DNA from: Pandoraea apista | GTDB lineage: Bacteria > Pseudomonadota > Gammaproteobacteria > Burkholderiales > Burkholderiaceae | Reading direction: 5' to 3' | Assembly: GCF_001465595.2 (NCBI RefSeq) | Contig: NZ_CP013481.2 | Span: 310,001 to 374,000 of the forward strand | DNA length: 64,000 nucleotides | In this document: piece after piece, positions 18,657 to 27,160 of the stretch | Layout of the letters: each line of letters starts with the position of its first letter | Position numbering within the stretch: the stretch's first letter is position 1 | Translations under genes and position numbers: made by a program | The notes under the pieces: model-generated | Told to the model about the DNA's origin: nothing | Databases searched by the model: none | Seen by the model: the letters and a program-made list of their open reading frames with translations, nothing else

Positions 18657-20081
18657 ATGTCGATAACTCCTGTAATTCTGTGTGGTGGCAGCGGTACTCG
18701 TTTGTGGCCCCTTTCGCGCGCCAGCTATCCGAAGCAGTATCTCTCGCTAGCCGGTTCCGACACGTTGCTTCAGCAGACGGTGAAGCGCATCGGAACCCTT
18801 GAAGGCGCCACCGCGCCACTGATCATCTCCAACAACGAGCAGCGGTTTCTCGTCGCCGAGCAACTGCGCGCCATCGATACGAAGCCGAGCGCCATTGTGC
18901 TCGAGCCCGTTGCGCGCAATACCGCCCCCGCAGTCGCCGCCGCGGCGCTGATCGCACTGCGCCAGGATGCCAACGCCATGTTGCTGGTGCTCCCCTCGGA
19001 TCACGTCATTGCGAACGAGGCGAAATTCCTCGAAGCGGTGCGTGCCGGCCGAACGCTCGCCAACGACGACTTCCTCGTGACGTTCGGCATTCCCCCGGCC
19101 TCGCCGCATACCGGCTACGGCTACATTCGTCGTGGCAAGGCGACCGAGGTGTGCGCCAGTGGTTTCCACGTCGATCAGTATGTCGAGAAGCCCGATGCAA
19201 AGACTGCGGAGTCGCTGATCGCAGCCGGTCATTGCTATTGGAACAGCGGCATGTTTCTGTTCAAGGCAAAGACCTATCTGGATGAGCTCGAGCGTCTCGC
19301 GCCCGAGATGTTCCGGCAGGTGAATGCCGCCGTCGAACATGGCGCCGTCGATATCGACTTCTTCCGTCTGGATCAAGCAAGTCTTGAGGCATGTCCGTCG
19401 GATTCGATCGACTATGCCGTCATGGAGAAGGCGCACCGTGCGGCAGTGGTCGACGCCGACGGTCTCGGGTGGAACGACATTGGCTCATGGTCGGCGGTCG
19501 CCGAGATCGCCGAACGCGACGGGGATGGCAACAGCCTTCTGGGCGACGTTGTGGCGCGCGGCGTCAAGAACAGTTACGTGCGCAGCGAGAGCCGCATGGT
19601 CGCAGCGATCGGTGTCGACGACCTTGTGATCGTGGAGACGCCGGACGTTGTGCTGGTCGCGTCGAAGGACCGTGTGCAGGAGGTGAAATCCGTCGTCGAA
19701 AAGCTGATCGCCGAAGGCCGCTCCGAATCGGTCTTCCACCAGCGGGTCTTTCGGCCGTGGGGCAGCTACGAAGGGATCTGTGTCGGTGAACGCTTTCAGG
19801 TGAAGAAGATTGTCGTGAAGCCGGGGGCGTCGTTGAGCCTGCAGATGCATTTCCACCGCTCGGAGCACTGGGTCGTAGTCAGGGGCACGGCACGTGTGAC
19901 GAACGGCGAGAACACGATCCTTCTCACCGAGAATCAATCCACGTACATTCCCGTCGGCACGACACACCGGCTTGAGAATCCGGGCAAGGTGCCGCTCGAA
20001 CTCATTGAAGTGCAATCGGGGGCGTATCTGGGCGAAGACGACATCGTCCGCTTCGAGGACAACTACGGGCGCTCCAAGTAG
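18657..20081 (+). CDS. manC: Mannose-1-phosphate guanylyltransferase / mannose-6-phosphate isomerase
   Basis: Makes GDP-mannose from mannose-1-phosphate and GTP, and probably also interconverts fructose-6-phosphate and mannose-6-phosphate. The 474-residue protein has the nucleotidyltransferase signature ILCGGSGTRLWPLSR at residues 7-21, VEKPD near residue 178, and a C-terminal cupin isomerase domain starting RPWGSYEGI with MHFHRSEHWVVV. A TATAAT box lies at 18602-18607, about 50 nt upstream, but no good -35 or ribosome binding site was found. It stands alone, without manB or other exopolysaccharide genes nearby. Its product would feed polysaccharide or O-antigen made elsewhere. Confidence 0.93.
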   Translation: MSITPVILCGGSGTRLWPLSRASYPKQYLSLAGSDTLLQQTVKRIGTLEGATAPLIISNNEQRFLVAEQLRAIDTKPSAIVLEPVARNTAPAVAAAALIALRQDANAMLLVLPSDHVIANEAKFLEAVRAGRTLANDDFLVTFGIPPASPHTGYGYIRRGKATEVCASGFHVDQYVEKPDAKTAESLIAAGHCYWNSGMFLFKAKTYLDELERLAPEMFRQVNAAVEHGAVDIDFFRLDQASLEACPSDSIDYAVMEKAHRAAVVDADGLGWNDIGSWSAVAEIAERDGDGNSLLGDVVARGVKNSYVRSESRMVAAIGVDDLVIVETPDVVLVASKDRVQEVKSVVEKLIAEGRSESVFHQRVFRPWGSYEGICVGERFQVKKIVVKPGASLSLQMHFHRSEHWVVVRGTARVTNGENTILLTENQSTYIPVGTTHRLENPGKVPLELIEVQSGAYLGEDDIVRFEDNYGRSK

Positions 20082-20100
20082 GTCACGACCTCAGCGTCGA

Positions 20101-20138
20101 TTTCATGAACCGCGGGCAAGGTGCCGCGGTTCATGAAA
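20101..20138. terminator. Perfect 15-bp inverted repeat between convergent genes
   Basis: tttcatgaaccgcgg (20101-20115) and its exact complement (20124-20138) with an 8-nt loop. It is 20 nt after the manC stop and 100 nt beyond the stop of the opposing receptor gene. No T run follows on either strand, so it is a 3'-end hairpin or Rho-associated structure and not a classical intrinsic terminator. Confidence 0.55.
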
Positions 20139-20237
20139 AACGGCTCTCGCAATGTGAGTCGTTGATGGCGCAGATACGTCAGGCGAATCGGGCGCGAACC
20201 TTTCGGCATCGCGCACCGAACCCCGACGTTTTCTCAA

Positions 20238-22475
20238 TCAGAACCCGAAGTGACCCTGAACGTAGACCATGCGCGGTGCGCCGACCATGATGCCGCCGTT
20301 CTGGTCGGTGTTACGCGTGTAGAACCGCTTGTCGAACACGTTGTTCACGCCCACGGTGACATCGGCGTTCTTGTAGAACGGCAGCTTGTACATCGCTTGC
20401 AGATTCCACACACGGTAGCCGGGCACCTTGCCGTTGGTGCCGTCGGCCGACGGCGCTTCTGTGTTCGCCAGATCCGAGTACTGCGAACTCTGGTGCGTGG
20501 TCGAGACGTTGAAGGTCCATTGGCTGATCGTATAACGCGCGCCGAGCGTGTCGGTAAAGCGTGAGTAGAACGGCACGTCGAGACCGGCCGTGGTGCCCGA
20601 CTTCTGAATTGCGCGAACGTACGTGAAGTTGGCGTACAGGTTCAGGCCGCGCAGCACGCTGTCGCGATCAAAGGTGTAATCGAGCGCCGTTTCGATACCA
20701 TCGTGGTTCGTCGCGCCGATGTTCTGAAAGGTCGCCGGGCTGACATTCGGCACCTGCAGAATCTGGTTGTCGAACTTCATCTTGAACGCCGTCAACTCGG
20801 CCTTCCAGCGGTTATCCGTCCAACGTGTGCCGATTTCATACGTGCGAGCCACTTCCGGCTGGAGCGGGTTCGACGCGGACATCGAATTCAACTGTGTGTT
20901 CTGCACCGGGCCGAACGACGTGCTGTAGTCCGCGAAGATCGTCCACGCACTGTTCACCAGATACGACAAGTTGACCGACGGCAGCGGCTTGTTATTGTCG
21001 GTGCGGTAGGTGCTGCCCGATGCTTTGTCGACACGTTGCGAGGCGATCATTTCGTAGCGCACGCCCGGCGTGAGGCGCCAGTTGCCCCATGCCATGCGGT
21101 CGTCGATGTAGAACGCATTCGCCGACGTGTAGTTATAGAACGTGGTCGTGGCCGACGTGGCGCCGCTGGCAACGTTCACGTTGAAATTGTTGTCGTCGCC
21201 GCGCTCGCGGATAAAACGATATCCGACGGTCACGTCGTGCACTGTCGGTCCGAAGCGCAGGCGTTGCGTGTACCGTGGTTCGATACCGAACGTTTGATAG
21301 TTGCGCGGCTGGTGAACGCTCACGAGCGGCAACACCGACAGATTGGTCAGCGTGCTTTGACGGTAGCTCTCGTTGTAGAACGTGCGGATCTCGAACTCCT
21401 GCGTTTCCGAGATCGTATTCAGATAGCCGAAGTCGAGACCGGTGCGGTTGCCGCTCCAGTAGTCGTTCGGGCGCGTGTTCTGGAACGGATCGGCGTTGTA
21501 TTGCGCGGCGGTGAGGCCGCCGGGTGTCTTCGACTTGGCGTCGTAGTACGAGATCTTGCCGTAGACCTGCTGGCTCGGCGTCATGTCGTAGCGCCACTTC
21601 AACGCGAGATCGTTCACGTTTTCGTCGCTGCCCTTGCGCCAGTCGCGGCCGACCATGCCCGAGTACAGCAGCGCGAGGCCCAGGCCGTTGTCCAGCTGCG
21701 TGCCAAGGAACAAGCCGTATTGCGTGTTCGTGCCGCCACCCGTGGTGTAAATGTTCTGACGCACGGTCGCGTCGCCCGTCAGACCCGGCGTACTCGGAAT
21801 CGAACGCGTCTTGAAGTTGATCACGCCGCCCACGTTCTGCGGCCCGTAGCGCACTGCGCCGCCGCTGCGCACCACGTCGATGCTCTCGATGTTGAAGAGG
21901 CTGACCGGCGCGAACGACAACTGGGGCTGGCCATATGGCGCCACCGCCAGCGGAATACCGTCGAGCAGCACCGTCGAGCGCGGGCTGAAACGGCCTGCGA
22001 GACCGCGCACACCAATGTTCAGAGAGATGGCGCTGCCGGCGCTGCTGGAGTTGTCGGTGGCCTGCACACCCGGCACCCGGCGTAACACGTCGCCGATGCT
22101 GGCGGCGCCGGACGCGTCGATCTGATCCTTCTTGACCACCGTGCGTGCGCCCGGGAATGTCTTCGCGCTGTTGTCCAGCCCCGTGCCGAGCCAGTCGCCC
22201 GAGACATTGACGGCGCCGAGTTCGACGTCGGCCCGGGCTTCGGCGGACGTGGCGACCGAGCCCGCTTGCTGCGCGTGCGCGCTGCCGAGTGCTGCCATGA
22301 ACAACGCGGCGGCGCAGGCCGTGGCGCGGGGCAGTCGACGGTGGGTGGCGAAGCGAGCGACAGGATCGACAGGATCGACAGAATCGACGTGACGGAGAGA
22401 GGCGAGGCGGGCGGCGCTGACCATGCCGGGGGTGTCGGCTGCCGCATTTGCACGGCGACTTACGGACATCTTCAT
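20238..22475 (-). CDS. TonB-dependent siderophore/ferric-citrate-type receptor
   Basis: Outer-membrane gated channel for an iron chelate, resembling FecA. The plug domain carries GARTVVKKDQI, IGDVLRRVPGVQATDN and LNIGVRGLAGRFSPRSTVLL, and the barrel ends in Phe (VQGHFGF), the usual outer-membrane signal. The start is uncertain: ATG at 22475 (MKMSVSRRANAA, about 745 aa) has an upstream GAAGG; ATG at 22424 and a TTG at 22571 are alternatives. All give a long N-terminus before the signal-peptide core (ATACAAALFMAALGSAHA). That N-terminus includes a short VDSVDPVDPV run encoded by 9-bp repeats. A Fur-box-like sequence lies upstream. No FecI/FecR pair is seen. Confidence 0.88.
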   Translation of the reverse strand: MKMSVSRRANAAADTPGMVSAARLASLRHVDSVDPVDPVARFATHRRLPRATACAAALFMAALGSAHAQQAGSVATSAEARADVELGAVNVSGDWLGTGLDNSAKTFPGARTVVKKDQIDASGAASIGDVLRRVPGVQATDNSSSAGSAISLNIGVRGLAGRFSPRSTVLLDGIPLAVAPYGQPQLSFAPVSLFNIESIDVVRSGGAVRYGPQNVGGVINFKTRSIPSTPGLTGDATVRQNIYTTGGGTNTQYGLFLGTQLDNGLGLALLYSGMVGRDWRKGSDENVNDLALKWRYDMTPSQQVYGKISYYDAKSKTPGGLTAAQYNADPFQNTRPNDYWSGNRTGLDFGYLNTISETQEFEIRTFYNESYRQSTLTNLSVLPLVSVHQPRNYQTFGIEPRYTQRLRFGPTVHDVTVGYRFIRERGDDNNFNVNVASGATSATTTFYNYTSANAFYIDDRMAWGNWRLTPGVRYEMIASQRVDKASGSTYRTDNNKPLPSVNLSYLVNSAWTIFADYSTSFGPVQNTQLNSMSASNPLQPEVARTYEIGTRWTDNRWKAELTAFKMKFDNQILQVPNVSPATFQNIGATNHDGIETALDYTFDRDSVLRGLNLYANFTYVRAIQKSGTTAGLDVPFYSRFTDTLGARYTISQWTFNVSTTHQSSQYSDLANTEAPSADGTNGKVPGYRVWNLQAMYKLPFYKNADVTVGVNNVFDKRFYTRNTDQNGGIMVGAPRMVYVQGHFGF
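22360..22386. repeat. Three tandem 9-bp repeats in the receptor leader
   Basis: acaggatcg, acaggatcg, acagaatcg in tandem. Because the unit is 9 bp, changes in copy number would lengthen or shorten the N-terminal leader of the TonB receptor by three residues without a frameshift. Confidence 0.7.
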
Positions 22476-22614
22476 CTTGGCGGACCTTCGTGACGGCGAG
22501 AGTGTGGCGAGCTTGGCCGCTGGCAGTACCGGAGGTGGCGGTGGCCGCGGCGTTCGGATCGTTATGCGCAACGCGTAAGACGTAATGCGCTGTAATAAAG
22601 CGATGCGAAGTATA

Positions 22615-22633
22615 AATGCAAATCAATCTCATT
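22615..22633 (-). promoter_or_regulatory. Fur-box-like operator upstream of the TonB receptor
   Basis: Read on the minus strand the sequence is AATGAGATTGATTTGCATT, close to the AATGAGAATNATTNNCATT pattern of Fur operators. It lies 140-160 nt upstream of the chosen start. Iron repression of the receptor is inferred. Confidence 0.7.
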
Positions 22634-22906
22634 TTTGATGACGGCTGCCGAGTGCGAGCCGATCGTGGGTATCGGAGGCAACCGTGGACGACGAAAATCA
22701 GAGGGAAAGCCGACGTTCCCAACCAAAGTCGAGGGATAGCGTGAAGAAAGGCGTGCGATCGCTTTTACCGAACGTCATTCAACGGACGGTTGAAGGTGTG
22801 GCGGTCTTGCGACAGCGGGAGGACGAGCGCGGTATGCCGCGTAATAGACACGCTGGGGTGCGTTGGCGTGCGTTGGGGTGGGACGTCGGATTATCCAGTT
22901 TTACTT
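22634..22906. other. Divergent intergenic region, no supported gene
   Basis: Sequence between the Fur-box region of the receptor and the operator of the catabolic operon. One open frame (22684-22929, 81 codons) lacks a ribosome binding site and recognisable protein features, so it is not called. Confidence 0.45.
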
Positions 22907-22935
22907 ATCAATCGCCCAAAATCGATTGATTGTTC
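22907..22935. promoter_or_regulatory. Putative LysR-type operator of the catabolic operon
   Basis: An 8-bp perfect inverted repeat (atcaatcg 22907-22914 and cgattgat 22923-22930) overlaps the 20-mer ccaaaatcgattgattgttc (22916-22935). The 20-mer recurs inverted and without mismatch at 31864-31883, next to the LysR gene. It lies about 85 bp before the first catabolic gene, a normal distance for a LysR activator site. Confidence 0.7.
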
Positions 22936-23019
22936 GCGGCGCGGAGGGCCGCAAGAATAGCGGCTATCGACAGACAAAGACACGTCGCCTGCGCCGGGCG
23001 GCGCTATGGAGACAACGCG

Positions 23020-23829
23020 ATGCCGAAGCTCGACGCCCCGACCCATCAGGCCCTTGCCCGCGAGCTGCACGACGCGGAGCGAAATCGCACACCGGTCACG
23101 CAGTTTTCCCGTCGCTATCCCGACATGACGATCGCTGATAGTTACGCGATTTCGCAGGCATGGCTGGCGTTGAAATACGCGGAAGGCCGTCGCATGATCG
23201 GACACAAGATCGGCCTGACGTCGCGCGCTATGCAAGTTGCTGCGCAGATCACCGAGCCGGATCACGGCACGCTGCTCGACGACATGCTCGTTGCAGACGG
23301 CGCGACGCTTGAGGCCTCGCGCTTCATCGTGCCACGGCTCGAAGTGGAGTTGGCATTCATTCTGGCCAAGCCGCTCAAGGGGCCCGGTGTCACGCTGTTT
23401 GATGTGCTCGACGCCACGGCCTGGGTGACACCGGCGCTCGAACTGATCGACGGGCGTATCGAGTTGTTCGACCGCGACACGAAGGCGCCGCGCAAGGTCT
23501 TCGACACGATTGCCGATAACGCGGCGAACGCGGCGGTGATTCTTGGCGGGCGTCCCGTGAAGCCGGATGCCGTCGATCTTCGCTGGACAGGTGCGCTGCT
23601 CTACCGCAACGGCGTGATCGAAGAGTCGGGCCTGAGTGCAGCCGTGCTCAACCATCCGGGCAATGGCATTGCTTGGCTGGCCAACAAACTCGGTGCGTTC
23701 GACGAAGGGTTGCAGGCAGGCGAAATTGTGCTGGCCGGGTCGTTCACGCGACCTGTGGCTTGTGCGGCCGGCGATGTCTTCCACGCCGACTATGGCCCGC
23801 TCGGCGCCATTGGCGTTCGCTTTGTCTGA
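23020..23829 (+). CDS. hpaH: 2-oxohept-4-ene-1,7-dioate hydratase (HpaH-like)
   Basis: Adds water to 2-oxohept-4-ene-1,7-dioate in the homoprotocatechuate meta-cleavage pathway. The 269-residue protein is a typical HpaH/MhpD hydratase: [37 protein letters not shown] and the C-terminal [19 protein letters not shown] occur in family order. The ATG at 23020 is chosen because GGAG lies 8 nt upstream and the protein starts at the family position; the open frame extends further upstream. First gene of a six-gene operon with a putative LysR operator upstream. The close paralogues act on related 2-oxo-4-enoates, so the exact substrate is inferred from neighbours. Confidence 0.88.
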   Translation: MPKLDAPTHQALARELHDAERNRTPVTQFSRRYPDMTIADSYAISQAWLALKYAEGRRMIGHKIGLTSRAMQVAAQITEPDHGTLLDDMLVADGATLEASRFIVPRLEVELAFILAKPLKGPGVTLFDVLDATAWVTPALELIDGRIELFDRDTKAPRKVFDTIADNAANAAVILGGRPVKPDAVDLRWTGALLYRNGVIEESGLSAAVLNHPGNGIAWLANKLGAFDEGLQAGEIVLAGSFTRPVACAAGDVFHADYGPLGAIGVRFV

Positions 23830-23872
23830 GGGGCCTCGCCCCGTTCGTTTGCCCTTCATGGGAGCCGATGTC

Positions 23873-24658
23873 ATGAAAACACCCCCGAATCTCTTCAAGC
23901 AGGCACTCGCGCGCGGCGAGCGTCAGATCGGTCTTTGGATGGGGCTGGCGACGCCGTATGCCGCCGAGTTGTGTGCCGGTAGCGGCTTCGACTGGCTGGT
24001 GATCGACGCCGAGCACGCCCCGAACGACTTACGCACGATGCTGGCAACGTTGCAGGCGGTCGCGCCGTACCCGACACACCCGGTGGTGCGGCTGCCGCAC
24101 GGCGACGCTGCGCTCATCAAACAGGTGCTGGAAATCGGTGCAAGCACGTTGCTCGTGCCGATGGTCGAGTCTGCCGCGATGGCCCGGGCCCTCGTTAGCG
24201 CGACGCGCTATCCGCCGCAGGGCATACGAGGTGTTGGCAGCGGGTTGGCGCGCTCGTCGCGCTGGAATCGCTACGAAGACTATCTGCACGCGGCGAACGA
24301 GACGACCAGTCTGCTCGTGCAAGTGGAGACCGCCGACGCGTTGGCTCAGGTCGACGACATTGCCGCCGTCGACGGTGTCGACGGTGTGTTCATCGGTCCG
24401 GCCGATCTTGCCGCGTCGATGGGCCATCTCGGTCAGGCAACGCATCCCGACGTGCGCAAGGCCATCGAAGACGGCATCGTGCGCATTCGCCGCGCAGGCA
24501 AGGCTGCCGGGATTCTGTGCGTCGACGAGACACTTGCCCGTCACTACCTCGACCTGGGCGTGACTTTCATGGCCGTAGGCATCGACACCGCGTTGCTCGC
24601 GAGCGCGAGCCGTTCGCTGGCCGCGAAGTTCGCTGCCGGTAGCGAACCGACGCGCTGA
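23873..24658 (+). CDS. hpaI: 4-hydroxy-2-oxoheptanedioate aldolase (HpaI-like)
   Basis: Class II, divalent-metal aldolase expected to split 4-hydroxy-2-oxoheptane-1,7-dioate to pyruvate and succinic semialdehyde. The 261-residue sequence has His48 in VIDAEHAP, Arg73 in VVRLPHG, and the metal-ligand positions Glu152 ([10 protein letters not shown]) and Asp178 ([12 protein letters not shown]). Start ATG at 23873 is preferred over 23858 because the GGAG site lies between them. It follows hpaH by 43 nt. HpcH/HpaI enzymes are promiscuous towards aldehydes, so substrate assignment rests on the operon. Confidence 0.9.
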   Translation: MKTPPNLFKQALARGERQIGLWMGLATPYAAELCAGSGFDWLVIDAEHAPNDLRTMLATLQAVAPYPTHPVVRLPHGDAALIKQVLEIGASTLLVPMVESAAMARALVSATRYPPQGIRGVGSGLARSSRWNRYEDYLHAANETTSLLVQVETADALAQVDDIAAVDGVDGVFIGPADLAASMGHLGQATHPDVRKAIEDGIVRIRRAGKAAGILCVDETLARHYLDLGVTFMAVGIDTALLASASRSLAAKFAAGSEPTR

Positions 24659-24761
24659 ATTCGCGTTGCGCTCAGCCCCACCCGGCGTTGAAGCCGCGTT
24701 GAACACTGCGGATGACGCTGCGCGCCACGCCTTCCCCCAAACATTTCCCAAGAGACACGGC

Positions 24762-26237
24762 ATGAGTGCTAACCGTTTTGACGTCGCCGGTGTATCGGTT
24801 TCACCGGACCACTATATCGATGGCCGCCGAGTGGCGTCCGACGATACCTTCGAGTGTGTCTCGCCCATCGACCAGACCCGCCTTGGCGACATCGCCAGTG
24901 CAAATCCGGCCCATGTCGACGCGGCGGTAACGTCGGCAGCACAGGCATTTCCCGCCTGGGCGGCGCTGGGCGCGGCAGGGCGTCAGCCGTATCTCCAGCG
25001 GTTCGCCGAGGCGATCGGCCGCCGCGCCGATGCCTTCGCCACGTTGGAGAGTTCCGACGCCGGTGTCTTGCGCTCGCGCATGGCGCATGGTGTGGTGCCA
25101 CGCGCGATGCAGAACATCACGTGGTTCGCCGAACATGCATTGACGCTGCAGGACCGTGTGATCGAGACACCGCAGGCGCGCCACCTCGTACGTCACGATC
25201 CGGCGGGTGTGGTGGCGGTGATCACACCGTGGAATTCCCCCTTGATGCTCGCGACATGGAAGATCGGCCCGGCGCTCGCGTCCGGGAACACGGTGGTGCT
25301 GAAGGCGCCGGAGTGGGCGCCGCTTACGTCCTCGCTGCTCGCCGACTGCGCGCACGAGGCGGACCTGCCGCCGGGGGTGTTCAATCTGTTGCAGGGCTCG
25401 GGTGCGGTGACGGGAGCGACGCTCGTGAGCGACGCACGGCTCGCGCGCATCTCGTTCACGGGTTCGGTGGCAACGGCCAAGTGGATTGCGAAGACGGCGG
25501 CGTCGAATCTCGTGCCTTGCAGTCTGGAACTGGGCGGCAAGTCGGCGTTCATCGTGCTGGCAGATGCCGACCTCGACGCCGCTGCCGCGACCGCTGCGCT
25601 GATGTATCGCAATGCCGGACAGGTGTGTCTGGCGGGCACGCGTTTGCTCGTGCACGCCGATGTCGCAGCGACATTCACCGAGGCGCTGCGTGCGCAAGTC
25701 GAACGGCTGGTGGTGGGCGATCCCCGCGACGGGGCCACCGAAGTCGGTCCGATCATCCACATGCGCCAGCTCGAACGCGTGCAGGGCTTTGTCGAGCGCG
25801 CCGTTGCGGGGGGCGCGCGGGTGTTGTGGGGCGGCACGCGCCATCCGTTCGGTGCGCAGTACTTTGCGCCAACGCTGCTGACCGACCTGCGTCAGCGCGA
25901 CGAGATCGTGCAGCAGGAAGTCTTCGGTCCCGTACTCACGTTGCAAACGTTCAGAAGCGACGACGAGGTTGTCGACATGGCCAACGGCACGGACTACGGC
26001 CTGGGTGGCGTTTGCTACGGCGACGAGACGCATGCCGTGGCGGTGGCCGAGCGCGTTCGCACGGGCTTCATCTGGATCAACAGTTTCGGCATTCGCGATC
26101 TGGCCGCACCCTTCGGCGGCATCAAGCGCTCGGGCATCGGGCGAGAAGGCGGTGACTGGAGTTTCGAATTTTTCTGCGACGTGAAAGATGTCGTCGTGCC
26201 CAAACAGCCGTTCAAGGCGAGCTTCAGCCATCGCTGA
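24762..26237 (+). CDS. hpaE: 5-carboxymethyl-2-hydroxymuconate semialdehyde dehydrogenase (HpaE-like)
   Basis: NAD(P)-dependent aldehyde dehydrogenase of 491 residues, expected to oxidise the ring-cleavage semialdehyde to the dicarboxylate. Catalytic residues are visible: Asn158 in ITPWNSP, Lys181 in VVLKAPEW, Glu256 in LELGGKS and Cys289 in NAGQVCLAGTR. The C-terminal PFGGIKRSGIGREGGDWSFEFF is typical of the HpaE/HMSDH branch. The start MSANRFDVAG at 24762 is preceded by a weak AGAGA site. It lies within the operon, 103 nt after hpaI and 39 nt before the dioxygenase gene. Confidence 0.88.
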   Translation: MSANRFDVAGVSVSPDHYIDGRRVASDDTFECVSPIDQTRLGDIASANPAHVDAAVTSAAQAFPAWAALGAAGRQPYLQRFAEAIGRRADAFATLESSDAGVLRSRMAHGVVPRAMQNITWFAEHALTLQDRVIETPQARHLVRHDPAGVVAVITPWNSPLMLATWKIGPALASGNTVVLKAPEWAPLTSSLLADCAHEADLPPGVFNLLQGSGAVTGATLVSDARLARISFTGSVATAKWIAKTAASNLVPCSLELGGKSAFIVLADADLDAAAATAALMYRNAGQVCLAGTRLLVHADVAATFTEALRAQVERLVVGDPRDGATEVGPIIHMRQLERVQGFVERAVAGGARVLWGGTRHPFGAQYFAPTLLTDLRQRDEIVQQEVFGPVLTLQTFRSDDEVVDMANGTDYGLGGVCYGDETHAVAVAERVRTGFIWINSFGIRDLAAPFGGIKRSGIGREGGDWSFEFFCDVKDVVVPKQPFKASFSHR

Positions 26238-26276
26238 CGCGCAAGCGCGGCGACATGACAATGAGAGGAGAGCAAC

Positions 26277-27140
26277 ATGGGACAGATCGTCGGCGCGGCA
26301 CTGGTGTCGCACCACCCGGGCCTGATGCAGTGTGAGGAGTTTCGCGTGTTGCAGGGCGCGGGCGCGGATTCGGACCTGATCCCCGGCTACGCCCGGGTGC
26401 GTGAGCGCATCGTGGCGGCGCGACCGGACGTCATCGTGATTTTCGATTCGCACTGGTTTACCACGGGCTATCACCTGATCGATGGCGGGGCGCATTACTC
26501 GGGCATGTACATCTCGGACGAAATGCCGTGGTATCTGCACGGCGTGCCGTACGACTACCGGGGGCATCCCGAGTTGGCGCTGGGTGTCGAGGCCGTGGCG
26601 CGCGAGCGAGGCGTGCGCGCCCGCGCGGTGCAGCATCCCGATCTGCCGCGCCATTACCCGACGATCAATGTCATCAAGCAGATGCGGCTCGATGTCTGGC
26701 CGATCGTCACCGTGAGTTCCTGCCAGAACTGCGAAACGCAGCACTTCCTGCAATCGGGCGACGCGATCGGTGAAGCGATTCGCCGCAGCGGTCTGCGTGT
26801 GGTGATGCTGGCGTCAGGGGCACTGAGTCACCGGTTCAACGGCATCGACTGGAAGCCGAATCATCCGCGCATTTTTCACGAGAGCAACGTGTCGCGCCCG
26901 GAGAATATCGAGAGCGACAAGCGGGCGATCGAGGCGTTTCGCGAAGGGCGGCACGACCGGATTCTTGCCGACTGGGACGACGATTACCGCAAGCGTCCGT
27001 GGGAAGCGCACGGGGCGCATTATTTGCAGATGGTCGGCGCACTGGGCGGCGCAGCGTGCCGCAACGCGGGCACGGTGCTCTCCGAGTACGAGAACGCACG
27101 CGGCACTGGCAACGTGCATATCTGGTTCGACACCCTCTAA
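26277..27140 (+). CDS. hpaD: Class III extradiol ring-cleavage dioxygenase (HpaD/LigB-type)
   Basis: Fe(II) dioxygenase, probably 3,4-dihydroxyphenylacetate 2,3-dioxygenase. The 287 residues include His12 and His59 at the iron-ligand positions (LVSHHPG, IFDSHWF), His126 in RHYPTINV, and LASGALSHRF with His185 as the likely acid/base. The C-terminal ARGTGNVHIWF aligns with the enterobacterial HpaD ending. A strong GAGAGGAG site precedes the ATG. Similarity by eye to E. coli HpaD is clear but moderate, so another catechol-type substrate (for example a substituted arylacetate) is possible. It is the step that commits this operon to meta cleavage. Confidence 0.83.
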   Translation: MGQIVGAALVSHHPGLMQCEEFRVLQGAGADSDLIPGYARVRERIVAARPDVIVIFDSHWFTTGYHLIDGGAHYSGMYISDEMPWYLHGVPYDYRGHPELALGVEAVARERGVRARAVQHPDLPRHYPTINVIKQMRLDVWPIVTVSSCQNCETQHFLQSGDAIGEAIRRSGLRVVMLASGALSHRFNGIDWKPNHPRIFHESNVSRPENIESDKRAIEAFREGRHDRILADWDDDYRKRPWEAHGAHYLQMVGALGGAACRNAGTVLSEYENARGTGNVHIWFDTL

Positions 27141-27160
27141 CCCTCCGACGAGGCAAGACC

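Noticed and set aside
22684..22929. An 81-codon frame between the receptor and hpaH
   Set aside because: No start signal, very charged low-complexity product, and it runs over the putative operator.
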